Source: Brevundimonas sp.
Lineage (GTDB): Bacteria; Pseudomonadota; Alphaproteobacteria; Caulobacterales; Caulobacteraceae
NCBI RefSeq assembly: GCF_016463485.1
Contig: NZ_JAEMRD010000003.1
Coordinates: forward strand, 23,095 to 87,094
Direction: 5' to 3'
DNA length: 64,000 nt
The translations under genes were made by a program, and so were the position numbers. Of the stretch, positions 1 to 8,444 are shown one piece after another (within the stretch, counting starts at the first letter, position 1; each line of letters opens with the position of its first letter). Under the pieces are notes generated by a model. That model was not told the DNA's origin. It searched no databases and saw only the letters and a list, made by a program, of their open reading frames with translations.

Positions 1-1
1 C

Positions 2-289
2 GGCGAACTGGTCGGCCAGATCGGCTATGCCTACATCAGCGAGGTCGCCTTCGCCGACGATAACCTGACGACACCCGGCAATATCGCCCCGGCCTATGGC
101 CTGATCGACGCGCGGCTGGACTGGAAGGACGTCGGCGGTCGCGGCATCGATCTGGGCGTCTACGTCAAGAACGCGACCGACGAAGATTACCTGCTGAACA
201 CCACCGACCGGACGACCCCGTTCGGCTTCCAGTCCCAGCTTTATGGCGACCCGCGGACCTTCGGCTTTGAAGTTCGCTACGCGCTTTAG
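2..289 (+). CDS. TonB-dependent receptor, C-terminal fragment (5' end outside window)
   Basis: The open frame runs in from the left edge and ends at TAG 287-289. The 95 visible residues read as the last beta-strands of an outer-membrane TonB-dependent receptor: alternating strands, a typical late YxNATDEDY-like strand, and the ending YGDPRTFGFEVRYAL with a terminal aliphatic residue after an aromatic one, as in receptors of alphaproteobacteria. The plug, TonB box and signal peptide are outside the window. A strong terminator follows, so the receptor is probably the last gene of its own unit. Confidence 0.85.
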   Translation, partial: GELVGQIGYAYISEVAFADDNLTTPGNIAPAYGLIDARLDWKDVGGRGIDLGVYVKNATDEDYLLNTTDRTTPFGFQSQLYGDPRTFGFEVRYAL

Positions 290-307
290 ACCCCACCACC
301 CCGCCTG

Positions 308-347
308 CCGCTCCCGGCCCACGCACCGGGAGCGGACTTTTCTTTTT
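308..347 (+). terminator. Rho-independent terminator after the receptor fragment
   Basis: A perfect 10-bp stem, CCGCTCCCGG at 308-317 and CCGGGAGCGG at 326-335, with an 8-base loop, is followed by a T-rich run (338-347). It lies 19 bases after the receptor stop and separates it from the SDR operon. Confidence 0.85.
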
Positions 348-378
348 CGCGTGAGCGACCCCATTGAAAGAGTCGGCA

Positions 379-1206
379 ATGATTGACGAAAGCCGGCGAG
401 ATCCGACCTTTGTCTCGAAATACGGTCCCTGGGTGCTGGTCAGCGGCGCTTCGGAGGGAACGGGTGCGGAACTGGCAACCCTCGCTGCGGCCAAGGGCTG
501 CAACGTGGTGCTGGTGGCACGACGGCTGGACAAGCTGGACACTCTGGCCACGACATTGCGCGATCGGTTCGGTGTCGAGGTCGTGACGCAGTCGCTGGAC
601 CTGACCGTCGCCGACGGTGCCGCTCGGCTTCAGGCCTGTGCTGACGGACTTGACCTTGGCCTGGTGATCTTCAACGCGGGCGGCGACAACGTCGGCGGCC
701 CCTTTCTGGCCAAGCCCTACTCCGAGTGGCGACAACTGCTTCAACGCAACATCGACATGCTGACCGAGGCCTGCCACCGCTTCGCCACGGCTTTCGTCGC
801 CAAAGGTCGCGGAGGGATCGTCATCATCGGATCGGAGGCGGCGTTCCAGGGCACGGGTCGGCTGGCGCTCTATTCCGCGACCAAGGGCTATGCCCTGAAC
901 CTGGGCGAAAGCCTGTGGCGCGAGCTGAAACCCAGGGGGGTCGATGTCCTCAACGTCCTGATCGGTGCGACCGATACGCCCAAGCTGCGCACCGTGTTCG
1001 AGAAGAACAATCTGTCGCCGGACGCCGTACCGCTGACCCTGGCCGAAGATGTCGCGCGCGTCGCACTCGACCACCTCGGCGATGGGCCGACGGTGGTCCT
1101 GGACGCCCTGGACGACGACGAAAATCCGATGCTGTCACGACGCCTTCGGCGCGAGCGGGTCGTGTACCACAGCGAATTCCTGAATCACTTCTATGGGCCG
1201 GAATGA
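379..1206 (+). CDS. Short-chain dehydrogenase/reductase (SDR)
   Basis: A 275-residue cytoplasmic NAD(P)-dependent SDR. The glycine-rich motif SGASEGTG lies near residue 30, an NAG-type motif follows (IFNAGG), and the catalytic Ser and YSATK are both present, so it should be active. The N-terminal extension of about 20 residues before the Rossmann strand resembles SDRs acting on acyl or steroid-like alcohols, but the substrate is not predictable. The ATG at 379 was preferred over a TTG at 364; the GAAAGAG before it is a modest ribosome site. It is first in an operon with the next SDR, 4 bases downstream. Confidence 0.85.
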   Translation: MIDESRRDPTFVSKYGPWVLVSGASEGTGAELATLAAAKGCNVVLVARRLDKLDTLATTLRDRFGVEVVTQSLDLTVADGAARLQACADGLDLGLVIFNAGGDNVGGPFLAKPYSEWRQLLQRNIDMLTEACHRFATAFVAKGRGGIVIIGSEAAFQGTGRLALYSATKGYALNLGESLWRELKPRGVDVLNVLIGATDTPKLRTVFEKNNLSPDAVPLTLAEDVARVALDHLGDGPTVVLDALDDDENPMLSRRLRRERVVYHSEFLNHFYGPE

Positions 1207-1210
1207 CGCC

Positions 1211-2011
1211 ATGAGACGGCTTGAGGGCAAGATCGCCATCGTCACGGGCGGGGCCGGCGGCATAGGCTCGGCGACCGCGAGGAGGCTGACGTCCGAGGGC
1301 GCAATCACGATGATCGCAGACCATGATCTTGAGAGGGCGCAGACTGTGGCGGGCGCGATCGGCCACAGAGCCACCGCGGCCTTCTACGACGCTGAGAAGA
1401 CCGAAACGGTCGAGGCCCTCGTCGCTTCCACCGTGGCGCAATTCGGTCGTCTGGACATTTTTCTGAACAACGCTGCGATCACGACGCCGCAGATCCAGAA
1501 GGACGACACGACGGCGGTCGATATCGCGTTCGAGACCTGGGACCGGGTCATGGCGGTCAACCTGCGCGGCTATCTGGCCGGCTGCAAATATGCGGTTCCG
1601 GCCATGCTGAAGACCGGGGGTGGCGCGATCGTCAACACCGCTTCGGGGTCTGGGCTGGTCGGCGACCTGTCGCGGATCGCCTATGGAACCTCCAAGGCGG
1701 GTGTCATCGCCCTGACCCGTTCGGTCGCCACCCAGTACGGACGACAGGGCATCCGCTGCAACGCGGTCGCCCCCGGCCTGATCCTGACCGAGGCGGCCAG
1801 GGACGGGGTGCCCGAACTGATCGAGATGATCCAGAACCACGTCCTGACGCCGCGCCTCGGCACGCCGGAGGATGTCGCCGCCGTGGTCGCCTTCCTGGCG
1901 TCCGAGGACGCGGGCTTCATCAACGGCGAGACCATCGTCTGCAACGGCGGCTCGCTCGCGCATCAGCCTCATACCCACGACCTGGCGCAGTATCTGGAAG
2001 GGCGTCACTGA
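1211..2011 (+). CDS. Short-chain dehydrogenase/reductase (SDR)
   Basis: A 266-residue classical SDR with TGGAGGIG near residue 13, the NNA motif, the catalytic Ser in NTASGSG and YGTSK. The C-terminal tail (HQPHTHDLAQYL) is longer than in FabG and may shape the substrate site. It begins 4 bases after the preceding SDR. An alternative in-frame ATG at 1193 lies inside the preceding gene and is less likely. Its TGA overlaps the ATG of the MFS gene (TGATG), implying translational coupling. The likely role is oxidation of a hydroxyl or reduction of a ketone in the catabolic route. Confidence 0.87.
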   Translation: MRRLEGKIAIVTGGAGGIGSATARRLTSEGAITMIADHDLERAQTVAGAIGHRATAAFYDAEKTETVEALVASTVAQFGRLDIFLNNAAITTPQIQKDDTTAVDIAFETWDRVMAVNLRGYLAGCKYAVPAMLKTGGGAIVNTASGSGLVGDLSRIAYGTSKAGVIALTRSVATQYGRQGIRCNAVAPGLILTEAARDGVPELIEMIQNHVLTPRLGTPEDVAAVVAFLASEDAGFINGETIVCNGGSLAHQPHTHDLAQYLEGRH

Positions 2012-3354
2012 TGTCGGACACGTTGATCGCCCCTGCTGCAAAGGTGCCGGGCAAACACTATCGCTGGCTGGTGCTGGCCGTGCTGACCGCCGTGCATTCC
2101 ACGCACCACATCGACCGCAACGTCCTGTCGGTCGTGGTCGAGCCGATCCGTCAGGAGTTCGGGTTGAGCGACAGCCAGATGGGGATGCTGGGCAGCCTGG
2201 GATACGCCCTGGCCTTCGCCATAGCCGCGATCCCTATGGGCTATCTCGTCGACCGGGTGAACCGCCGGAATATGCTGGTCGGCATTCTGGCGCTGTGGAG
2301 CATCATGACGGCGGTCTGCGCCTCGGCCAATTCCTATGTGCAGTTACTGCTGGCGCGGATGGGGGTCGGCATCGCCGAGGCCGGCGGAGCCCCGACCGCC
2401 ATGTCGATGGTCTCGGACTATTTCCCGCCCAAGCAGCGATCGACCGCCATCGGCATCTGGTACCTGAGTTCGGCCATAGGCACCGGCATCATCTTCCTGG
2501 TCGGAGGCATCCTGGCTCAGTCGTTCGGCTGGCGGACCGTGTTTCTGGTCGCGGGGATCCCCGGGCTGGTGATGGGGGTGATCCTGTTCCTCGTCGTGCG
2601 CGAGCCCCGGCGCGGGGGATCGGAGGTCATCGTCGTCGATACGCCAGAGGCCAGCCCCGAAGCCATCCCTGCGCCGTCTGCCGACGAGGCGGAGAAGGCC
2701 GCGACGCTCAGCGAAGCGTTCGCCTATGTGCTCCGCCGTCCCGCCATTCTCAGCATGATGGCCGGGATCGTTCTGGCCGCAGCGATGAGCTCGGCGTTCG
2801 CCCTTTGGTCGGTGTCGTTCCTGGTCCGCGTCCACCAGATGCCCCTGGCCCTGGCCGGGGTGTCGATCGCCGTCGCCTTCACGGTTTTCGGGATCGTCAT
2901 CCCCCTGATCTCGGGACTGATGGGTGACCGGCTATCGAACTCGAAACAGGGCCACCGGCCGGAGCGTCTGGCCCTGCTCAGCGCCACCACAATGACCGGC
3001 GTGGTCATCTGTGGGGTCGCCGCCGCCCTGTCGGGCAGCGCGGTGATGGCGGTGGCCATGATGTGCCTGTGGTGCGGACTGATGCTGGCCCACAACGGAC
3101 CGGCCAATGCGCTGGTGCTCAGCTTGCTGCGTCCCCGGATGCGCGGCGTCGTTGTGGCGACCTTGCAGACGGTCGCGACCGTCGTGGGCACAGGCCTTGG
3201 CCCATTCCTGGTCGGCGTGCTCAGCGACGTCTACGGCGGCCCGAACTCACTGCGCTGGGCCATCATGACCGGCATGTCGCTGAACGTCGTGGCGGTGTTG
3301 TGCTTCCTGAATGCGGCCCGGACGGCGCGCCGGGATTCCCTGCTGGACGGCTGA
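2011..3354 (+). CDS. MFS transporter, spinster/hexuronate-like
   Basis: A 447-residue inner-membrane protein with about 12 hydrophobic segments. The loop between segments 2 and 3 carries the MFS signature GYLVDRVNRR. A cytoplasmic loop with Ala/Pro/Glu-rich sequence around residues 208-235 separates the two halves. It starts inside the stop codon of the upstream SDR. It belongs with the MFS proteins at 9496-10848 and 37765-39045, which have the same DR-x-L near the N-terminus and the same motif A, so these are probably paralogs for organic acids of this pathway. The substrate is unknown. Confidence 0.85.
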   Translation: MSDTLIAPAAKVPGKHYRWLVLAVLTAVHSTHHIDRNVLSVVVEPIRQEFGLSDSQMGMLGSLGYALAFAIAAIPMGYLVDRVNRRNMLVGILALWSIMTAVCASANSYVQLLLARMGVGIAEAGGAPTAMSMVSDYFPPKQRSTAIGIWYLSSAIGTGIIFLVGGILAQSFGWRTVFLVAGIPGLVMGVILFLVVREPRRGGSEVIVVDTPEASPEAIPAPSADEAEKAATLSEAFAYVLRRPAILSMMAGIVLAAAMSSAFALWSVSFLVRVHQMPLALAGVSIAVAFTVFGIVIPLISGLMGDRLSNSKQGHRPERLALLSATTMTGVVICGVAAALSGSAVMAVAMMCLWCGLMLAHNGPANALVLSLLRPRMRGVVVATLQTVATVVGTGLGPFLVGVLSDVYGGPNSLRWAIMTGMSLNVVAVLCFLNAARTARRDSLLDG

Positions 3355-3365
3355 ACCATTCTCCG

Positions 3366-3377
3366 GTTTAACTAAAC
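3366..3377. promoter_or_regulatory. Small inverted repeat in an AT-rich leader
   Basis: GTTTA-AC-TAAAC lies in the only AT-rich stretch of the first operon, 25 bases before the gene at 3402. It may mark an internal promoter. It is short and could be chance. Confidence 0.25.
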
Positions 3378-3401
3378 AAAGATAGGGAAACTGTTCAGGA
3401 T

Positions 3402-4436
3402 ATGCGCACGTTCAACCGGACGATGCCGCGTGCCGACTTCAACTATCAGGTGCTGGTCGCACCGATGGAGGTCAGCGCCCCGGCCATGAACGACACACGG
3501 GGCTTCTTCGGCCTGGTGATGAACAAGACCATGCCCTACGGCGTGCTGAGGGATGCGGAGGGCCATCTGTACGCCCCCGTCCGCGCCCTGATGGCACCGA
3601 CCGGCACGCCCAATCCGACCACCTTCTTCTATCAGTCCACGCGGCTGGGCGAAGACACCCTGGTCATGGACCGGCCACGCATGGCGGCCCAGGCCCAGAC
3701 CGCCCTGCCCGTCCAGACGCTGGAAGGCGACACGGTCGTCTGGCGCTCGCCCGACACCGACGCGGGCAACACCTGGCGGGTCACCGCCTCGGCCGAGCGG
3801 TTCACCTGGACCGAGGACGGGCTGTTCGAGATCAGCGGCAAGCTGCTGGGTGTCGGGATGCAGTGGTATCTGCCCGGCGTCGACTGGGGCACCTTCTACA
3901 CCGCCCAGATCTATGAGGTCAGCGGCGTCTGCGACGGCCATCAGGTCAAGGGCGTCATCTCGCTGGATCAGGCCTATCTCGCCGAGGGCGGCGCGATCCA
4001 CTACAAGAAAGACCTGATCGTCAACAACGGCATGCACGTCATCTGGTGGAATTTCGCCACCGTGTACGAGGACGGCACGTTCGACGTGGGTTCGTTTTGC
4101 GTCGGCCACGAAATGCTGGGCTACGCCATCTTCCAGAACGAGAAGGGCGAGATCCGCACCACGACCAAGATCGAGGGTGTCTCCCACCATCCCGACGGCG
4201 ACTATTTCTGTGACACGGCCCGCATCATTCTCGACGACAGCGAGGAATGGGAGTTCCTGCCCGATCCCAAGGGCCGGATGGTCAGCTTCCTGGGCGGATT
4301 TCCGATCACGGCCCAACAGGAGGGCCGCTGGCGTCGCGTCGGCGACACGCGTGTTCCATCCCACTGGCTGGGCTGGGGCGAGACCGACAGGCGCAACGGG
4401 ACGTCGCGCAATGTCCGGGGATCGGACATCGCATGA
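3402..4436 (+). CDS. Conserved hypothetical protein, 344 aa, probably beta-rich
   Basis: I do not firmly recognise this protein. It is 344 residues, soluble, without signal peptide or membrane segment, and rich in Trp, Tyr and Phe in short alternating strands. This would suit a lipocalin-like double-barrel fold, as in CrtC-type hydratases and proteins of the DUF7064/7065 kind, but that is a guess. A histidine pair occurs in the stretch EGVSHHPDGDY at about residue 260. It stands in an operon directly before an NTF2-like gene (4-base ATGA overlap) and a CrtI-like flavoprotein, which suggests one multi-protein step on a hydrophobic or isoprenoid-like substrate. The start is uncertain; an ATG at 3423 is possible. 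Confidence 0.6.
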   Translation: MRTFNRTMPRADFNYQVLVAPMEVSAPAMNDTRGFFGLVMNKTMPYGVLRDAEGHLYAPVRALMAPTGTPNPTTFFYQSTRLGEDTLVMDRPRMAAQAQTALPVQTLEGDTVVWRSPDTDAGNTWRVTASAERFTWTEDGLFEISGKLLGVGMQWYLPGVDWGTFYTAQIYEVSGVCDGHQVKGVISLDQAYLAEGGAIHYKKDLIVNNGMHVIWWNFATVYEDGTFDVGSFCVGHEMLGYAIFQNEKGEIRTTTKIEGVSHHPDGDYFCDTARIILDDSEEWEFLPDPKGRMVSFLGGFPITAQQEGRWRRVGDTRVPSHWLGWGETDRRNGTSRNVRGSDIA

Positions 4437-4783
4437 CCATCTCAAAGACCGAGATCGAACGCTTTCTGCACGGCCAGCTCGACGCCTGGAATGCCCATGA
4501 CCGCGAGGCCTTCTTCGGCTTCTATCGCGAGTTCGGGCGGAACGGTCTGACCATCGACTACGTCGGCAAGCCACGCCGCGACGCCATGGAAATCCTCGAA
4601 ACCATGTGGGCCGACCACAATCTGCGGATGCGGCTGGAGGCGGTGAAGGCGGTGATCAACGGGCACGAAGCGGCCTGTCATCACCGCAACCATATCGAGG
4701 CCGCCAATGTCGTGATCGAGACGATGGAGCTCTACGACTTCGGCGACGGAACCCTGTCGATCCGCTACTTCATCGACGCCTGA
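4433..4783 (+). CDS. NTF2/SnoaL-like protein
   Basis: A 116-residue protein of the cone-shaped alpha+beta barrel type: an N-terminal helix with the common pattern LDAWNAHD, followed by the strands expected of SnoaL-like domains. Family members include isomerases, dehydratases and small subunits of oxygenases, so the activity is open. The ATG at 4433 overlaps the upstream TGA, and the stop lies one base before the flavoprotein start. This tight packing argues that the three proteins act together. Confidence 0.75.
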   Translation: MTISKTEIERFLHGQLDAWNAHDREAFFGFYREFGRNGLTIDYVGKPRRDAMEILETMWADHNLRMRLEAVKAVINGHEAACHHRNHIEAANVVIETMELYDFGDGTLSIRYFIDA

Positions 4784-4784
4784 T

Positions 4785-6344
4785 ATGGATGATCGCCACG
4801 ACGTCGTCATCGTCGGCGGTGGCCACAACGGCCTGATCGCCGGCACGTATCTGTCCAAGGCGGGCAAGCGTGTCCTGGTCGTCGAACAGGCTGCCATGGC
4901 GGGCGGTCTGTCGCAGTCCGACCATGTGATCCCCGAAGCGCCCGATCACATGATCAACACCGGCACGGCCGAGCTGATCCACATTCGCGCCTCGCCGGTC
5001 ATGCAGGAACTCGACCTGCGCAGCCACGGCTGGAAGACGGTCGAGACCGACCCGACCTATGCCTGGCTCGACCCCGATGGCGGCTCGATCGCCGTGTTTC
5101 GCGACCCGCGCCGGACGGCCGAGGATATCGCCCGGTACTCGAAGGCAGATGCCCGGGCCTATCTCGAATTCATCGAGCTGATCGACGGCCTGATGCAGTT
5201 TGCGGGGGCCATGGGCAAGGCCGATCCGGGGGTTCGTACGGCGGCCAACTATCTGGACCTGGCCAAGGTGGCGATCCGCAACAGGGCACTCAAGACCAAG
5301 CTCCAGCTCATCAGCACAGCGCCCGCCGACCAGCTGGCGGCCGAATGGTTCGAACATCCGGCGACCCAGGCCCTGTTGCTCGGCATCGTGGCGGGCGCAG
5401 GTCCGTTCGACACCGACGGAAACGGCATCGCCTATGCCCTGTTTGGACTGCTGCACCGGGTCGGGGTGTCCAAGGCCGTGGGCGGGATGCGGATGTTCGC
5501 AGATGCGCTGGTCAGCGCCTATGCGGCCTCGGGAGGCGATCTGATGCTGAATGCCGAGGTCGCCGAGATCGTCATCCGCGACGGCGCGGCCCGGGGCGTG
5601 CGCCTGAAGGACGGTCGCACGATTGAGGCTGGGGTGGTGATCGCCACCTGCGACCCTATCACGGCCGCACGCCTGGCGACGCCGGGCGGCCTAAACCGGG
5701 TCACGCAGACCCGATTGGAGTACGCCCCGGCCCACCGCGCCAACGTCGGGCCGTCGCTGATTAATGTCGCCTCGTCCCGGCCCTTCCGGCTCAAGCGGCA
5801 TCGGCGCGACGACGGCGTGGATCTCAACCAGACGGTCGGCCTGATCGGCACCGCTGACGAACTGAGGCAGGCGCTGGTCCAGGCGCGGCGCGGATTGGTC
5901 CCGACGGTGCCGGTTTTCTCCGTGTCGCCGATGACCAACTGGGACCCGTCGATGGCACCGGACGGTCAGGGCGTGGTCTATATCTATCTGCCGGTCTTCC
6001 CGGTCGATGTGAACTCAGGCTGGGACACGTCCAAGGCCCCGGCGGCCCAGGCCATCATCACGCGAGCGGCGGAATACTATGACGGCTTCGACGGCGAACT
6101 GGGGCGGTGGTTCGAGACCTGTCCTGACCGCGAGGCTCGTACCGGCCTGACCAAGGGCTGCGTCACCCATGTCGATTTCGGGGCCCAGCGGACGGGGGCT
6201 AAACGTCCGGCCTTCGGTCTGGGCGGACCCGAGCCCCTGGCTCCCGGCTTCTTCCTGGGCGGCGCGGGGATCCATCCCGGCGGCGGGGTGTCAGGCGGTC
6301 CGGGGCGGCTGGTGTCGAAACGGGTGCTCGACTACCTGGCCTGA
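4785..6344 (+). CDS. CrtI/phytoene-desaturase-like FAD-dependent oxidoreductase
   Basis: 519 residues, the usual length of the family. The N-terminus has a dinucleotide-binding fold with VGGGHNG and a Glu ending the second strand (VVEQ), and the C-terminus has the closing FAD motif GAGIHPGGGVSGGPGR typical of CrtI-related oxidoreductases (COG1233). Members desaturate, isomerise or oxidise hydrophobic polyenes and other lipids. No other carotenoid gene is present here, so a catabolic desaturation is likelier than pigment synthesis. It is the last gene of the plus-strand operon and faces the SDR at 6355. Confidence 0.8.
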   Translation: MDDRHDVVIVGGGHNGLIAGTYLSKAGKRVLVVEQAAMAGGLSQSDHVIPEAPDHMINTGTAELIHIRASPVMQELDLRSHGWKTVETDPTYAWLDPDGGSIAVFRDPRRTAEDIARYSKADARAYLEFIELIDGLMQFAGAMGKADPGVRTAANYLDLAKVAIRNRALKTKLQLISTAPADQLAAEWFEHPATQALLLGIVAGAGPFDTDGNGIAYALFGLLHRVGVSKAVGGMRMFADALVSAYAASGGDLMLNAEVAEIVIRDGAARGVRLKDGRTIEAGVVIATCDPITAARLATPGGLNRVTQTRLEYAPAHRANVGPSLINVASSRPFRLKRHRRDDGVDLNQTVGLIGTADELRQALVQARRGLVPTVPVFSVSPMTNWDPSMAPDGQGVVYIYLPVFPVDVNSGWDTSKAPAAQAIITRAAEYYDGFDGELGRWFETCPDREARTGLTKGCVTHVDFGAQRTGAKRPAFGLGGPEPLAPGFFLGGAGIHPGGGVSGGPGRLVSKRVLDYLA

Positions 6345-6354
6345 CGGCCAGCGA

Positions 6355-7122
6355 TCACATCATCACGCCGGAATGCAGGGCCAGCTGACCGCCGTCGTTG
6401 TTCAGGATCACCCCGCTCAGATAAGAGGCCGCGTCCGACGCCAGGAAGGCGATGGCCTCCGCCTGTTCCCCAACCGTGCCCATGCGTCCCAGCGGAACGC
6501 GCCCCACGCGGGCCCTGAGCCGTTCCGGGTCCATGCCGGTGGGGCCAGTCGTCATGTCCGTCGCGGTGATGCCCGGACAGACGCAGTTGACCCGAATGCC
6601 GTATCGTCCCCACTCGACCGCCAGAGATCGGGTCAGGCCGACGACGCCGTGCTTGGACACGACGTAACCGATCTGGTTCGGCACGGCCGCCAGACCCGCG
6701 ATCGACGCGACATTGACGATCGCGCCCCGTCCCGCCGGGATCATCGCCGTCTTGGCCACCACTCTGGACCAGTAGAACTGCGAATACAGATTGGTGCGGA
6801 TCACCCGATCCCAGGCGACGAAATCCTCGGCCGGCGCGACGACAGAAATGCCGGCGTTGTTCACCAGGATGTCGATCCGGCCGTACGCATTGAGCACCCG
6901 GGCTGACGCTTCATCGGCAACGGCCTCGTCGGCGGCGTCGCCGACGATGACACAGCCCTTGCCCCCCTTTGCCTCAATCTCCGCGACCACTGCCCCCGCC
7001 GCAGCGGGATCGAGATCGTTGACCGCGACGACGGCACCCTGATCCGCCAGCAGCAAGGCCGTGGACCGGCCGATGCCGCCGCCTGCGCCCGTGACGATCG
7101 CGACCCTGTCCTCGAAGCGCAT
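6355..7122 (-). CDS. Short-chain dehydrogenase/reductase (SDR)
   Basis: A 255-residue FabG-like SDR with TGAGGGIG, NNAG, the catalytic Ser in VNVASIAG and YVVSK, all intact. The ATG at 7122 is chosen because an AGGAGG lies 8 bases upstream. An earlier ATG at 7155 would place that ribosome site inside the gene. It follows the MFS gene 7152-8336 on the same strand and is probably co-transcribed with it. It likely interconverts an alcohol and ketone in the pathway. Confidence 0.87.
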   Translation of the reverse strand: MRFEDRVAIVTGAGGGIGRSTALLLADQGAVVAVNDLDPAAAGAVVAEIEAKGGKGCVIVGDAADEAVADEASARVLNAYGRIDILVNNAGISVVAPAEDFVAWDRVIRTNLYSQFYWSRVVAKTAMIPAGRGAIVNVASIAGLAAVPNQIGYVVSKHGVVGLTRSLAVEWGRYGIRVNCVCPGITATDMTTGPTGMDPERLRARVGRVPLGRMGTVGEQAEAIAFLASDAASYLSGVILNNDGGQLALHSGVMM

Positions 7123-7151
7123 GGCGTCAACCTCCTGGTGTTTGATGAAGC

Positions 7152-8336
7152 TCATGTGCCGACCGCCCTGGCTGACAGGACGCTTGCTCGCCCTGCGATC
7201 AGGCCTGTGGTGATCAGGCCGAACCCGATCAGCGCGACCAGCCCCGCTACCGCCTCGAACCCACCCGTCCACTGATGCAGAAGGCCGATGCCCAAGGGCG
7301 CGAGGGCCGCCGGGATATAGCCGACGCTCTGGGCCATGCTCGACATATGGGACGCGACATGGCTGTCGGGCGACCTCAGCAGCACCATGGTCAGGGCCAG
7401 CGAGAACAGCCCGCCCTGCGCCAGTCCCTGAACGATCGCCCAGACCCAGACGCCGGAAAGCGGAGCCAGCAACAGTCCCAAAAGGCCCACCGTTCCGAAC
7501 ACCGACAATACCACCGCGATCAGACGCTGCGCCGGCCTGCGTGTCGCGATCGAGGGAATGGTCAGGGACGTCGCCAACTGAACCACGATCAGGACTGACA
7601 GGACCAGGCCGGCCGTTACGGCGTCCAGCCCCCGTTCTCTGAGGATCGGGGCCAGCCAGCCCAGTACGCAAAACGCCAGCGCCGACTGCAGCCCCATGAA
7701 CAGCGCGACACTCCAAGCCAGCGGATCGCGCCACAGGCCCTTGACCGGCAGGACGACACTGACCGCCGTCGTTCCTCCGCGCAGTTGCGGCCCCCAAAGG
7801 ACCAAGGCCGCCACGACCGGCACCGCCCACATCGACAGACCGACCTGCCAGCCGCCGCCCAGCATCGCCTCGACCGGCACGGTGACCGCAGCCGCCAATG
7901 CCGCACCGCCAGAGATCGCCGTGACATAGCCGCCGGTCAGCAGAGCAGTCCGGTCCTCGAAATCCCGCTTCACCAGGGTGGGCAGAAGCACATTGGCCGT
8001 GGCGATGGCCGCTCCCGCCAGGATCGAGAAGGAGAACAGCGCCCAGACCGGCCCCAGGGCCCGGCACGCCGTGCCCAGCCCGATTAGCAGCAGGGCCCCG
8101 AAGAGACTGCGCTCGGTCCCCCACCGCCTGGCCAGTCGTGGTGCCAGCGGCGCGCACAAGCCCAGACACAGCACCGGCAGGGTGGTCAGCACTCCCACCT
8201 GCCATGGCTCCATTCCCGTCGCCCGGACGACTTCGGGCAGCCGCACCGACAGGCTGGCAAACACCAATCTCAGGCAGAAGGCGGTCCCGATGATTCCTGC
8301 CGCCAGCAGCAACCTGTCTTTCGGTCGTGACGCCAT
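7152..8336 (-). CDS. MFS transporter, CynX/NimT (cyanate permease-like) family
   Basis: 394 residues with about 12 membrane segments. The N-terminal pattern with RLVFASLSVRLPEV, followed by a GVLTTLPVLCLGLCAP segment, is that of the CynX/YeaN branch of MFS. Those proteins carry cyanate, 2-nitroimidazole and probably other small anions, but most are uncharacterised. It is divergent from the amidohydrolase at 8445 and shares its AT-rich intergenic promoter region. Confidence 0.8.
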   Translation of the reverse strand: MASRPKDRLLLAAGIIGTAFCLRLVFASLSVRLPEVVRATGMEPWQVGVLTTLPVLCLGLCAPLAPRLARRWGTERSLFGALLLIGLGTACRALGPVWALFSFSILAGAAIATANVLLPTLVKRDFEDRTALLTGGYVTAISGGAALAAAVTVPVEAMLGGGWQVGLSMWAVPVVAALVLWGPQLRGGTTAVSVVLPVKGLWRDPLAWSVALFMGLQSALAFCVLGWLAPILRERGLDAVTAGLVLSVLIVVQLATSLTIPSIATRRPAQRLIAVVLSVFGTVGLLGLLLAPLSGVWVWAIVQGLAQGGLFSLALTMVLLRSPDSHVASHMSSMAQSVGYIPAALAPLGIGLLHQWTGGFEAVAGLVALIGFGLITTGLIAGRASVLSARAVGT

Positions 8337-8410
8337 CCTGTTCGGCTCCTCACCACTGCCGGTCGATCAAATCTATGGGGACCGCTTGCCACAGATCATT
8401 CGACAGTGAG

Positions 8411-8434
8411 AATATCAATCTAATAACAGATATT
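8411..8434. promoter_or_regulatory. Nested inverted repeat between divergent MFS and amidohydrolase genes
   Basis: AATATC (8411-8416) and GATATT (8429-8434) are inverted copies, and inside lies ATCT-N6-AGAT (8418-8431). The element sits in the AT-rich part of the 108-base divergent gap, 10 to 30 bases before the amidohydrolase start, and belongs to the TTCT/AGAA repeat family seen at other promoters here. Confidence 0.4.
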
Positions 8435-8444
8435 GAGGAAGCCC

